DNA of 26,946 bases from assembly GCA_025927435.1 (NCBI GenBank), contig JAICLM010000005.1, forward strand, positions 1 through 26,946. The letters are read 5' to 3'. Below the pieces are notes generated by a model that searched no databases, was not told where the DNA came from, and saw only the letters and a list, made by a program, of their open reading frames with translations. The DNA comes from Thermoleophilia bacterium (GTDB lineage: Bacteria; Actinomycetota; Thermoleophilia; Gaiellales; Gaiellaceae). The translations under genes and the position numbers were made by a program. Numbering within the stretch: position 1 is the stretch's first letter; each line of letters begins with the position of its first letter. Positions 14,145 through 21,312 of this stretch are shown here, piece after piece.

Positions 14145-15218
14145 ATGCGCGACGAGCGGACGATCGTCGTCCTCGACGGCGACGAAACCGGGCAGGAGTT
14201 GCTGGAGGAGAGCCTCCGCGTCCTCGGAGCCGACGTGATCGGGGTCGAGCTCGAGTTCCTGCGCTTCGATCTCTCCCTCGAGCGGCGCCGCGAGACCGAC
14301 AACGGGATCGTGCACGAGGCGGCGACGGCGATTCGTGAGCATGGACTCGGCCTGAAGGCGGCGACGGTGACCCCCGAGGGCCGCGGCGACGTCGGCTCCC
14401 CGAACCGGATCCTTCGCGAGGAGATCGGCGGACGGGTGATCGTGCGGACCGGGCGCCGGATCCCGGGCGTCGCGCCGCTCGGCGGGGTCCACGCTCCGAT
14501 CTCGATCGTACGGATGGCCGTCGGCGACGCGTACGGGGCGAAGGAGTGGCGCGAGGGCGAGGGGGACGACGAGGTCGCGTTCCGCACGGAGCGCATCGAG
14601 CGCCGCATCTGTCACGCCGTCGCCGAGTTCGCCTTCCGCCAGGCCGAGCGCACGGGCGCCAAGGTCTTCGGCGGCCCGAAGTACACGGTCAGCCCGACCT
14701 ACGAGGGGATGCTGAAGGAGGAGATGGACGCGGCCGCCGAGCGCCATCCGGAGGTGCCGTACGAGCCGCAGCTGATCGACGCGACCTTTGCGCTGCTGCT
14801 CTCCTCGGCCGGCGACCCGCTCGTCATTCCGGCGCTGAACCGCGACGGCGACATCCTCTCCGACCTCGTCCTGCCGCTCTTCGGCTCGATCGCAGGCTCG
14901 GAGTCGCTGCTCGTCGCCTTCGAGTCCGACTTCGAGCCTGCGGCGATCATGGCCGAGGCTGCGCACGGCACGGCGCCCTCGCTCCAGGGGAAGAACGTCG
15001 CGAACCCGATGGCGATGATCCTCGCTGGCGCGGCTCTCCTCTCCCACGCCGGCGAGGAGGCGCAACGCGCGGGACGGGCGATTCGCGAGGCGTGCCTCGA
15101 GGCGGTCGCGCAGGGCTCGCGCACCGCCGACCTCGGCGGCCACCTCGGCACGACGGAGTTCGCCGACGAGGTGATCGGGCGCGTCCGCGCGAAGCTCGAG
15201 GTCTGGGCCGCGCTCTAG
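14145..15218 (+). CDS. Isocitrate/isopropylmalate dehydrogenase family protein, atypical
   Basis: This 357-residue enzyme of the beta-decarboxylating dehydrogenase family oxidises a 2-hydroxyacid with NAD(P) and Mg2+ or Mn2+. Recognised are the opening TIVVLDGDETGQEL, a phosphate/substrate loop GDVGSPNRILREEIGG (81-96), the metal-binding LNRDGDILSDLVLPLFGS (Asp236, Asp240) and the cofactor site AHGTAPSLQGKNVANP (273-288). The region where isocitrate dehydrogenases read RENSEDIY-like is here IVRMAVGDAYGAKEW (121-135), and the lysine segment is GGPKYTVSPTYEG (Lys179). These changes make the substrate uncertain; isocitrate is the best guess, while isopropylmalate, tartrate or homoisocitrate cannot be excluded. 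It stands alone between topoisomerase IB and a convergent secreted-protein gene, sharing CTAG at its stop. Confidence 0.85.
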   Translation: MRDERTIVVLDGDETGQELLEESLRVLGADVIGVELEFLRFDLSLERRRETDNGIVHEAATAIREHGLGLKAATVTPEGRGDVGSPNRILREEIGGRVIVRTGRRIPGVAPLGGVHAPISIVRMAVGDAYGAKEWREGEGDDEVAFRTERIERRICHAVAEFAFRQAERTGAKVFGGPKYTVSPTYEGMLKEEMDAAAERHPEVPYEPQLIDATFALLLSSAGDPLVIPALNRDGDILSDLVLPLFGSIAGSESLLVAFESDFEPAAIMAEAAHGTAPSLQGKNVANPMAMILAGAALLSHAGEEAQRAGRAIREACLEAVAQGSRTADLGGHLGTTEFADEVIGRVRAKLEVWAAL

Positions 15219-16327
15219 CCGACGAGCGCCGACAGCTTCCCGGACGGCACGAAGACGAGCTTTCCGCTCTTGCGGGAGTCGACTGCGTAGACGAGGCCGC
15301 GCGAACCGAGCGCCGGAGGGGACACTGAGGCAGGCGCCAGCGAGACGTCCTTGCCCGTCGTCAGGTCGATCAGACGCAGCCTGGCCGCCCCTTCCAGCGC
15401 GGCGAAGCGGCCGTGTACCGCCAGCCCGCCTCCGCCCGAGCGCCCGAGTGCGACCGGCCATACGTGCATGAGCGCGCCGGTCGCCCAGTCGTAGACCTGA
15501 AGCGTCGCGACGAGTGAGCCCGGCACCGGCCGCGTCTCGGTCAGCACGACGAGCTCCTTGCCGCTGAGTGCGATTTCGCGTGCGCCGGAGTCGAGCGCGA
15601 CCTCGTGAAGGAGCGAACCGCTGGAGGAGTAGATGCCGACCGTGGGAGTGGCTGTCGCCGGACTCACGTCATCGGCCGGCCACGCGATGGTCGACCGAAA
15701 GACGGCGATGTGGCCGTCGTTTGCCGAGCCGGCCACGATCGCGCCCGGCCCTGTGACGATCGTGCGCAGCCCGGTAGGCGTCACGAGGCTGAGCCGACGG
15801 TGCGACGCGATGCCCTCCCGCGAGCTCCAGGTGCTGACGGCCAGCGTCTTTCCGGAGCCGACCGCGCCGGCAACCCACGTGCCAGCGGACAGGCCGCCGT
15901 CCGGCTGGCCGTCCTGCGGGTTCGTGAAGTGGTTGGTCGTCTTCCCGAGCGCGTGAGCCGTGCCTCCCAGTGTCGCGGTGTAGAGGTGCTCCTGCGTCTG
16001 TTGCGAGTTTCCGGTCACGAAGCGTGTGATCAGCGCGACGCGCCTCCCGGCGATCGCCACCTCGCCGGTGCCGATGCCGCCGCCGAAGCTGCTGCCCTTG
16101 CGCGGATACGTTCCCTTGATCACCGTCGTCTTGCCCGTGGCCACGTTCCAGACCGCGACCCCGCGATCCTTCGTCATGTAGGCGACCCGCGACCCGTCCA
16201 GCGCCAGGTTCCAGACCGGATGCGTGATCTGCTTGACCTTGCCCGCCTGCGGCTTGGCCGCGCCGGCCTGCGTCGAGAAGAGCACCAGGGCCGGGGCGAC
16301 GAGCAGCCCGGTCACGAGGATCCTCAT
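15215..16327 (-). CDS. Secreted beta-propeller-like protein
   Basis: This 370-residue protein starts with a Sec signal peptide (MRILVTGLLVAPALVLF, cleavage probably after QAGA near residue 23). The mature part is rich in short beta repeats: NLALDGSRVAYMTKDRGV, AVWNVATGKTTVIKG, IAGRRVALITRF, LQVYDWATGALMHVWPV, LRLIDLTTGKDVSLAP, and a last blade GLVYAVDSRKSGKLVFVPSG. The spacing of DxxTGK-type turns suggests a six- or seven-bladed propeller of the WD40/PQQ-like kind. No catalytic residues or named family are recognised; ligand or surface binding is the likely general role. It follows the HD-GYP gene after 24 bp but may also have its own promoter (TAGCGT 7 nt before the ATG). It ends convergent with the dehydrogenase. 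Confidence 0.8.
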   Translation of the reverse strand: MRILVTGLLVAPALVLFSTQAGAAKPQAGKVKQITHPVWNLALDGSRVAYMTKDRGVAVWNVATGKTTVIKGTYPRKGSSFGGGIGTGEVAIAGRRVALITRFVTGNSQQTQEHLYTATLGGTAHALGKTTNHFTNPQDGQPDGGLSAGTWVAGAVGSGKTLAVSTWSSREGIASHRRLSLVTPTGLRTIVTGPGAIVAGSANDGHIAVFRSTIAWPADDVSPATATPTVGIYSSSGSLLHEVALDSGAREIALSGKELVVLTETRPVPGSLVATLQVYDWATGALMHVWPVALGRSGGGGLAVHGRFAALEGAARLRLIDLTTGKDVSLAPASVSPPALGSRGLVYAVDSRKSGKLVFVPSGKLSALVG

Positions 16328-16340
16328 GGTCGTAACGCTA
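16328..16340 (-). promoter_or_regulatory. Candidate leaderless-transcript -10 box for the propeller gene
   Basis: On the minus strand TAGCGT (16340-16335) lies 7 nt before the ATG at 16327, the same hexamer as before addB. The only purine-rich stretch, GGAG, is too far upstream to act as a ribosome site for this start. This suggests a leaderless start inside an otherwise operon-like 24-bp gap. Confidence 0.4.
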
Positions 16341-16351
16341 ACTCCGGCTTG

Positions 16352-16921
16352 TTAAGAGGCTACGGCGGCGTGCCACGTGTCCCAGCCGGTTGCCCAGGCC
16401 TCGACGAACAGCTTCGCCGCGAGCGGGTCGAACTGCGTGCCGGCCCCGTGCTCAACCTCGGCGAGTGCGTGCTCGTGGGTGAGCGCGCGGCGGTACGGGC
16501 GCGGCGAGATCATCGCGTCGAAGGCGTCGGCGATCGCGAGGATCCGCGCCTCGATCGGGATCCTGCGTCCGCTCAGGCCCGCGGGGTAGCCGTCGCCGTC
16601 CCACCGCTCGTGGTGGAAGAGGACATACGGGAGCGCGTCGTGGAACTTCCGAAGGGGCATGACGAGCCGTGCTCCGGCGGCCGGGTGCCTCCGGATCTCC
16701 GCAACCTCCTCGAGCGTGAGCCGGCCCGCCTTCCCGAGCACCTGCGGCCGGATCTTCACCTTTCCGACGTCGTGCAGCGGCGCCGCCCAGCGAAGCGAGC
16801 GAATCCGCTCGCGGTCCCAGCCCAACTGCAGCGCGACGGGCTCGGCGAGCGCGGCAACGCGGTCACCGTGGCCGATCGTGTGGTCGCGCTCCTCCAGCGC
16901 GCGGGCAATGGACGCGAGCAT
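16352..16921 (-). CDS. Stand-alone HD-GYP domain phosphodiesterase
   Basis: This 189-residue protein consists of little more than an HD-GYP domain, a family that hydrolyses cyclic di-GMP or other cyclic dinucleotides. Metal ligands are visible: IGHGDRVAALA (His18), LHDVGKV (His50, Asp51), RHP (His79), FHHERWDGDGYPAGLSG with His103-His104 and the GYP motif (111-113), and ILAIADAFDAM (Asp132, Asp135). The PAS, GAF or receiver domain that usually precedes HD-GYP is absent, and the upstream gene ends only 33 bp away, so this is not a broken larger gene. The ATG at 16921 has a weak ribosome site. It lies between a phosphoesterase lipoprotein and a secreted propeller protein on the same strand, hinting at a cell-surface process, by position only. 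Confidence 0.92.
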   Translation of the reverse strand: MLASIARALEERDHTIGHGDRVAALAEPVALQLGWDRERIRSLRWAAPLHDVGKVKIRPQVLGKAGRLTLEEVAEIRRHPAAGARLVMPLRKFHDALPYVLFHHERWDGDGYPAGLSGRRIPIEARILAIADAFDAMISPRPYRRALTHEHALAEVEHGAGTQFDPLAAKLFVEAWATGWDTWHAAVAS

Positions 16922-16954
16922 CGTCCGACGGATTCCGCGCGGGCGCCCCGACTC

Positions 16955-17863
16955 CTACCTCCGCCAGATGCCGCCGATCGGCGTGCCTTTACGGGAGAAG
17001 CCAAGACGCGGCAGGCTCCAGGCGTCCTCGATCGTGCGCAGCAGGCCGTAGTGGTTCGTCGGCCTCGTGAATCGCGAGCCGCGGCGCACGGTTGGGCCGA
17101 GCGCGAGCGCCGCTATGCGGCCGCCGCCTCCGGTGTCGCTCGTCCCCTCGTCGAAGACGACGAACACGACGCCGCCGCGCAGCTGAGGCGAGCGAAGCAG
17201 CGGGGCGACGTGCGCCTTCAGCCAGGCGTCGCCGGTCGCGATCGAACAGTCGTGCATGTCGTGGCAGAGATTCGGGATCACGAGCGAGAAGTCCGGGAGC
17301 CGGTGCCGGGCCAGGTCGCGGCCGAGTTGCGGAAAGGGCACGGCGCGGTTGCGGCGCGCGCGCGAGTCGACCACGTCGCGGAAGTAGAGGAATGGGTCGT
17401 GCTTCTTCGCGTAGCGCCCGGAATAGGCGCCGGTGAACCCGGGATGCGGGAGATCCTCCGCGTATGTCTTCCACGTCTTGCCCGCGGCCGCGAGCGTGTC
17501 GGCGAGGTTGCGGGCTCGGACGATGCAATCCGTGCAGTCGCTCCGGATCCCGTGCGCGGAACCGGACACGAGCGCGAGATAGTTCGGGAGGCTCGGATGG
17601 CCGACGGCGTCGTACTTCGTCAGCGTTGCGTAGCGGCGCGCGAGCGCGTTGAAGGTCGGCGCGTCGGGGTTGCCGGCGATCGAGGTGGCTTCCTCGTTCT
17701 CGAACACGACAACGACCACGTGCGTGAACGCCGGCACGCGCACCGAGGGAGGCGCCACCTTCGGAACGGTCGCGCCCACCGAGCCGCCCCCGCAGCCGGA
17801 CGCGGCGATCGCGAGCGCGCAGGCGAGCGCGAACCGGCGGCCTAGAGTCGGCTTTCCAGCCAC
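16955..17863 (-). CDS. Phosphoesterase-family lipoprotein (acid phosphatase/phospholipase C-like)
   Basis: This 302-residue protein of the alkaline-phosphatase-like superfamily, close to acid phosphatase AcpA and phospholipase C relatives, is predicted to hydrolyse phosphate esters outside the membrane. A lipoprotein signal peptide RRFALACALAIAASGC ends at lipobox Cys24. Family motifs: HVVVVVFENEEATSI (metal-binding Glu55, Asn56), VGHPSLPNYLALVSGS (88-102), SDCTDC, FSLVIPNLCHDMHDC, and VVFVVFDEGTSDTGGGGRI near the end. The GTG at 17863 is preferred because it gives a proper signal peptide; the frame continues upstream without one. It overlaps the end of the DedA gene by 22 bp and precedes the HD-GYP gene by 33 bp. 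Substrate cannot be deduced. Confidence 0.87.
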   Translation of the reverse strand: MAGKPTLGRRFALACALAIAASGCGGGSVGATVPKVAPPSVRVPAFTHVVVVVFENEEATSIAGNPDAPTFNALARRYATLTKYDAVGHPSLPNYLALVSGSAHGIRSDCTDCIVRARNLADTLAAAGKTWKTYAEDLPHPGFTGAYSGRYAKKHDPFLYFRDVVDSRARRNRAVPFPQLGRDLARHRLPDFSLVIPNLCHDMHDCSIATGDAWLKAHVAPLLRSPQLRGGVVFVVFDEGTSDTGGGGRIAALALGPTVRRGSRFTRPTNHYGLLRTIEDAWSLPRLGFSRKGTPIGGIWRR

Positions 17864-18432
17864 TTCTTGCCGTAGTGGGTGAACACGAACACGATCAGGA
17901 GCGCGACGCCGATTCCAACCGCAGCGTAGATGCCGTACCGCTGAATCGCATCCGCGGCAGCGGCGCCCCCGTAGTAGGCGACGAGCCCGACGGCAGTCGC
18001 CCAGCAGATACCGCCGGCGGCGTTCCAGAAGAGGAACCTCCACCACGGCATCCGCGCGATGCCTGCTGCCCAGGCGGCCGTGAAGCGGAGGACGCTGATG
18101 AAGCGGCCGAAGAAGACGACCTTGCCACCGTGCTTCGCCATCAGTCGCTCCGCCTGGGGGAGGAAGCGCTCCGCGTAGCGGCGCCCGATGCGTGTGCGCT
18201 CGAAGAGGCGGCGGCCACCGAGGCGGCCGATCAGCACGTAACCGAGGTTGTCGCCGACGATTGCGGCGGCCGCTGCCACCGCGATCACCTCTTCGATCGG
18301 GTAATGCCCCTGCGACGCAAGGACTCCGAAGGCGATGAGGGCGGTCTCGCCTGGCAGCGGAAGGCCGAACGACTCGAGCATGATCACGGCGAAGAGGAGC
18401 GGCAGACCATGGCTCGTGAAGAAGTGCGTCAA
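17842..18432 (-). CDS. DedA/SNARE-associated (VTT domain) membrane protein
   Basis: This 196-residue DedA-family protein is thought to flip or transport lipids such as undecaprenyl phosphate or phosphatidylethanolamine and support membrane homeostasis. Signature segments: ESFGLPLPGETALIAFGVLA (re-entrant loop with Glu), VGDNLGYVLIGRLGGRRL, FFGRFISVLRFTAAWAAG (the conserved FxxRFxxxxR motif) and MPWWRFLFWNAAGGICWA. The C-terminal helix AAVGIGVALLIVFVF is followed by a basic end. No ATG or GTG is available in frame, so I use TTG 18432, 21 bp from the divergent pntAA start. It has no ribosome site but a TAGCCT box 7 nt upstream. The open frame further upstream is antisense to pntAA. Confidence 0.9.
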   Translation of the reverse strand: MTHFFTSHGLPLLFAVIMLESFGLPLPGETALIAFGVLASQGHYPIEEVIAVAAAAAIVGDNLGYVLIGRLGGRRLFERTRIGRRYAERFLPQAERLMAKHGGKVVFFGRFISVLRFTAAWAAGIARMPWWRFLFWNAAGGICWATAVGLVAYYGGAAAADAIQRYGIYAAVGIGVALLIVFVFTHYGKKWLESRL

Positions 18433-18453
18433 GACGCGTAGGCTACGCGCCGA
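18433..18453. promoter_or_regulatory. Palindromic divergent promoter between the DedA gene and pntAA
   Basis: Only 21 bp separate two divergent start codons. They contain the inverted repeat CGCGTAG-G-CTACGCG (18435-18449). Read forward it gives TAGGCT (18439-18444), 9 nt before the pntAA ATG; read in reverse it gives TAGCCT (18445-18440), 7 nt before the DedA TTG. Both fit -10 boxes for leaderless transcripts that share the same bases. It might instead, or also, be a repressor site. Confidence 0.45.
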
Positions 18454-19542
18454 ATGAGGGTCGGCATTCCGCGCGAGACGACGCAGGGCGAGCGGCGGGT
18501 CGCGCTCGTACCCGAGACCGTCGCGAAGCTCGCCGCAGCCGGTTTCGAGCTCGTGGTCGAGCAGGGAGCCGGGGATTCGGCGTCGTTCCCGGACGACGCC
18601 TACCGCGAGGCCGGCGCAACGCTCGGCGACCCGTGGGAGACGGACGGGGTCGTCAAGGTGCGCAAGCCGTCGCCCGACGAGCGCGAGCGGCTCCGCGCGG
18701 GCCAGCTGCTGATCGCCTTCCTCGAGCCGCTCTCGGACCGGGCAGGTGTCGACGCGCTCGCCTCGCGCGGCGTGACGGCGTTCGCGCTCGAGTCGGTGCC
18801 GCGCATCACGCGCGCACAGCCGATGGACGCGCTCTCGTCGCAGGCGACGGTCGGTGGGTACAAGGCAGCGCTTTTCGCCGCCGAGCACCTGCCCCGCTTC
18901 TTCCCGATGCTCATGACCGCGGCCGGGACGGTCCCCCCGGCGAAGGTGCTCGTGATCGGCGCGGGGGTGGCCGGCCTGCAGGCGATCGCCACGGCCCGCC
19001 GGCTCGGCGCGGTGACCACCGGCTTCGATGTCCGCCCCGTCGTCCGCGAGCAGATCGAGAGCCTCGGCGCGAACTGGCTCGACCTCGGCGTGACCGGAGC
19101 CGAAGCGGAGGGCGGCTACGCGCGCGAGCTCACGGACGACGAGATGGCGGCGCAGCAGCAGGCGCTCGAGGGGCGGATCGCGGACTTCGACGCCGTGATC
19201 ACAACGGCCGCCGTCCCCGGCCGGCCGGCGCCGAAGATCATCCCGGCCTCCGCCGTCGAGGCGATGCGGCCGGGCTCCGTGATCGTCGATCTCGCGGCCG
19301 AGACCGGCGGCAACTGCGAGCTGACCGAGCCGGGTGAGATCGTCGAGCGCGCCGGCGTGACGCTCGTGGGCCTGAAGGACATCCCGAGCACGATGCCCTA
19401 CCACGCCTCGACGCTGTACTCGCGCAACGTGCAGGCGCTCCTCCTCCACCTCGCGCCGGAAGGTGAGCTCACGCTCGACTGGAGCGACGAGATCACGAGT
19501 GGCGCCTGCGTCGCCGGGAAACAGGAAGGAGCGCCGGCATGA
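18454..19542 (+). CDS. pntAA: NAD(P) transhydrogenase subunit alpha part 1 (domain I, NAD(H)-binding)
   Basis: This 362-residue soluble subunit of proton-translocating transhydrogenase binds NAD(H) and exchanges hydride with NADP(H) on PntB. Seen are the opening VGIPRETTQGERRVALVPET, the mobile-loop RQD triad Arg117, Gln122, Asp125 in RITRAQPMDALSSQATVGGY, the Rossmann motif VLVIGAGVAGLQAIATARRLGA (GAGVAG 169-174) and Asp192 in FDVRPVV. Alanine dehydrogenase is the related alternative, but the following pntAB and pntB genes settle the identity. The stop codon overlaps the ATG of a tiny ORF that lies before pntAB. The enzyme normally couples NADPH supply to the proton gradient, which here would also feed thioredoxin reductase. 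Confidence 0.96.
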   Translation: MRVGIPRETTQGERRVALVPETVAKLAAAGFELVVEQGAGDSASFPDDAYREAGATLGDPWETDGVVKVRKPSPDERERLRAGQLLIAFLEPLSDRAGVDALASRGVTAFALESVPRITRAQPMDALSSQATVGGYKAALFAAEHLPRFFPMLMTAAGTVPPAKVLVIGAGVAGLQAIATARRLGAVTTGFDVRPVVREQIESLGANWLDLGVTGAEAEGGYARELTDDEMAAQQQALEGRIADFDAVITTAAVPGRPAPKIIPASAVEAMRPGSVIVDLAAETGGNCELTEPGEIVERAGVTLVGLKDIPSTMPYHASTLYSRNVQALLLHLAPEGELTLDWSDEITSGACVAGKQEGAPA

Positions 19543-19610
19543 GCGTAGGCTCGACGGAGCTCAACAGGGAGCGGATGCTCCGGCTCTGCCGGCGCCGGGA
19601 GCGGGTATGA
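19539..19610 (+). CDS. 23-residue ORF linking pntAA and pntAB
   Basis: A short ORF fills the otherwise empty gap between two transhydrogenase genes. Its ATG (19539-19541) overlaps the pntAA stop as ATGA and follows a strong ribosome site, AGGAAGGA, at 8 nt. Its TGA (19608-19610) overlaps the pntAB ATG, again as ATGA. The peptide begins MSVGSTELNRERMLR and ends in an arginine-rich CRRRERV; it has no membrane segment or known motif. It may be a coupling peptide keeping ribosomes on the mRNA, or a real micro-subunit. pntAB has its own GGGAG site inside this ORF, so the ORF is not strictly needed for initiation. Translation is likely from the ribosome site; function is unknown. Confidence 0.45.
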   Translation: MSVGSTELNRERMLRLCRRRERV

Positions 19611-19924
19611 GCCACAACACGCTGCTCGTCTTCGAGGTGACCATCCTCGTGCTCGCGATCTTCCTCGGCATCGAGGTGATCTCGAAGGTCCCCACCCTGC
19701 TGCACACGCCGCTGATGTCGGGTACGAACGCGATCCACGGCGTCGTGATCGTCGGCGCGATGATCGTGCTCGGCCAGCCCGACAAGAGCGCGTTCACGTG
19801 GATCATCGGCTTCGCGGCCGTGGTTCTCGCCGCCGCGAACGTGGTCGGCGGCTTCGTCGTAACCGACCGGATGCTCGAGATGTTCAAGAGCCGCGAGCGG
19901 CCGAAGAAGCCCGACGAGACGTGA
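19607..19924 (+). CDS. pntAB: NAD(P) transhydrogenase subunit alpha part 2 (membrane)
   Basis: This 105-residue membrane subunit forms the first part of the proton channel (domain II) of transhydrogenase. Three to four helices are visible: LLVFEVTILVLAIFLGIEVI, then the family signature KVPTLLHTPLMSGTNAIHG (about residues 28-46), VVIVGAMIVLG, and WIIGFAAVVLAAANVVGGFVV, ending in the conserved VTDRMLEMFK. The product is shorter at the N-terminus than in some relatives. The ATG overlaps the stop of the preceding 23-codon ORF, and the stop overlaps the GTG of pntB (GTGA, 19921-19924). Confidence 0.96.
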   Translation: MSHNTLLVFEVTILVLAIFLGIEVISKVPTLLHTPLMSGTNAIHGVVIVGAMIVLGQPDKSAFTWIIGFAAVVLAAANVVGGFVVTDRMLEMFKSRERPKKPDET

Positions 19925-21312
19925 GCTACAACGTCTCGAATCTCCTCTACCTGATCACGATCGTGACGTTCGTGCTCGCGCTGCGCTTCCTCTCGAACCC
20001 CGCGCACGCACGGCGTGGCAACCAGATCGGCGCGGCGGGGATGGTGCTGGCGATCGTCGTCACGTGGGTCAAGGTCGGCTCGACGAGCTGGTGGGCGATC
20101 GCGATCGCGATGGTGATCGGCGGCGGCTTCGGCGCGGTGGCCGCCCGCCGCGTCCGGATGACCGCGATGCCACAGATGGTGGCGTTGTTCAACGGCGTCG
20201 GTGGCGGCGCGGCCGCGCTGATCGCGCTCGCCGAGTTGCATCGGATCCTGCCGGATCCCGGCGCGCCCAAGATCGACATCTCGCTCGGGATCGTGCTCTC
20301 GGCGCTGATCGGGGCGATCTCGTTCGCAGGCTCGATGATCGCGTTCGCCAAACTCCAGGAGCTCATCGGCGGCCGTCCGATCACGTACGCGGGACAGCAA
20401 TTCGTCAACGGCGCGCTGTTCGTCGCGGCGCTGGGCTGCGCGATCGCGTTGGTGGCCGGGGTCCAGGAGGAGTGGCTGCTCTGGATCACGATCGCGGCTT
20501 CGCTCGCCTTCGGCGTGCTCTTCGTGCTTCCCATCGGCGGTGCCGACATGCCCGTCGTGATCTCGCTCCTCAACGCGTTCACGGGCCTCGCCGTCGCGCT
20601 CGGAGGGTTCGAGCTGCAGAACAACGTCCTGATCGTGGCGGGCATGCTCGTCGGCGCGTCCGGGACGCTGCTGACGCTGATGATGGCGAGGGCGATGAAC
20701 CGCTCGGTCGCGAATGTCCTCTTCGGCGCGTTCGGGCAGGTCTCGGAGACGGCCGCCGCGGTGGCGGGCGGTGACGGCGGCGCGGTCAGGAGCGCCACGG
20801 CCGAGGACGTGGCCGTGATGCTGGCCTACGCGCACAAGGTCGTGTTCGTTCCGGGCTACGGCCTCGCGGTCGCGCAGGCGCAGCACGACGTCCGCCAGCT
20901 CGCGGACCTGCTCGAGTCGAAGGGCGTGGAGGTCTCCTACGCGATCCATCCCGTCGCCGGCCGCATGCCGGGACACATGAACGTCCTGCTCGCCGAGGCG
21001 AACGTCCCCTACCCGCAGCTGAAGGAGATGGACGAGGCGAACCCCGAGTTTTCGCGCACCGACGTCGCCCTGGTGGTCGGCGCGAACGACGTCGTCAATC
21101 CCGACGCTCGCAACAACCAGGGCTCGCCGATCTACGGCATGCCGATCCTCAACGTCGACGACGCACAAACCGTGGTCGTGCTCAAGCGCTCGATGAACCC
21201 TGGCTTCGCGGGGATCGAGAACCCGCTCTTCTACAACCCGAAGACCGTGATGCTGTTCGGCGACGCGAAGGCGTCGATCACCTCGCTCGTCGCCGACGTC
21301 AAGAACCTCTGA
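19921..21312 (+). CDS. pntB: NAD(P) transhydrogenase subunit beta
   Basis: This 463-residue subunit completes the transhydrogenase: an N-terminal membrane domain of about eight helices and a C-terminal NADP(H)-binding domain III. Recognised are TAMPQMVALFNGVGGGAAALIA, SMIAFAKLQELIGGRPI, VVISLLNAFTGLAVALGGFE, then domain III VVFVPGYGLAVAQAQHDVRQL (fingerprint GYGLAV), YAIHPVAGRMPGHMNVLLAEA, VALVVGANDVVNP and GMPILNVDDAQTVVVLKRSM. The GTG start overlaps the pntAB stop by 4 bp. Its own stop overlaps the next ATG (TGATG). All residues expected for NADP(H) binding appear present. Confidence 0.97.
   Translation: MSYNVSNLLYLITIVTFVLALRFLSNPAHARRGNQIGAAGMVLAIVVTWVKVGSTSWWAIAIAMVIGGGFGAVAARRVRMTAMPQMVALFNGVGGGAAALIALAELHRILPDPGAPKIDISLGIVLSALIGAISFAGSMIAFAKLQELIGGRPITYAGQQFVNGALFVAALGCAIALVAGVQEEWLLWITIAASLAFGVLFVLPIGGADMPVVISLLNAFTGLAVALGGFELQNNVLIVAGMLVGASGTLLTLMMARAMNRSVANVLFGAFGQVSETAAAVAGGDGGAVRSATAEDVAVMLAYAHKVVFVPGYGLAVAQAQHDVRQLADLLESKGVEVSYAIHPVAGRMPGHMNVLLAEANVPYPQLKEMDEANPEFSRTDVALVVGANDVVNPDARNNQGSPIYGMPILNVDDAQTVVVLKRSMNPGFAGIENPLFYNPKTVMLFGDAKASITSLVADVKNL

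Noticed and set aside
15605..17845. 746-codon plus-strand open frame across four minus-strand genes
   Set aside because: It crosses gene borders of the propeller, HD-GYP and phosphoesterase genes; composition is that of an antisense frame.
18433..19449. Extension of the DedA gene far upstream into the pntAA region
   Set aside because: The extra residues are antisense to pntAA and show no signal or membrane segment; the TM-containing family part begins near 18432.
19561..21168. 535-codon minus-strand frame opposite pntAB and pntB
   Set aside because: His/Arg/Asp-rich antisense translation; the plus strand encodes unmistakable transhydrogenase subunits.
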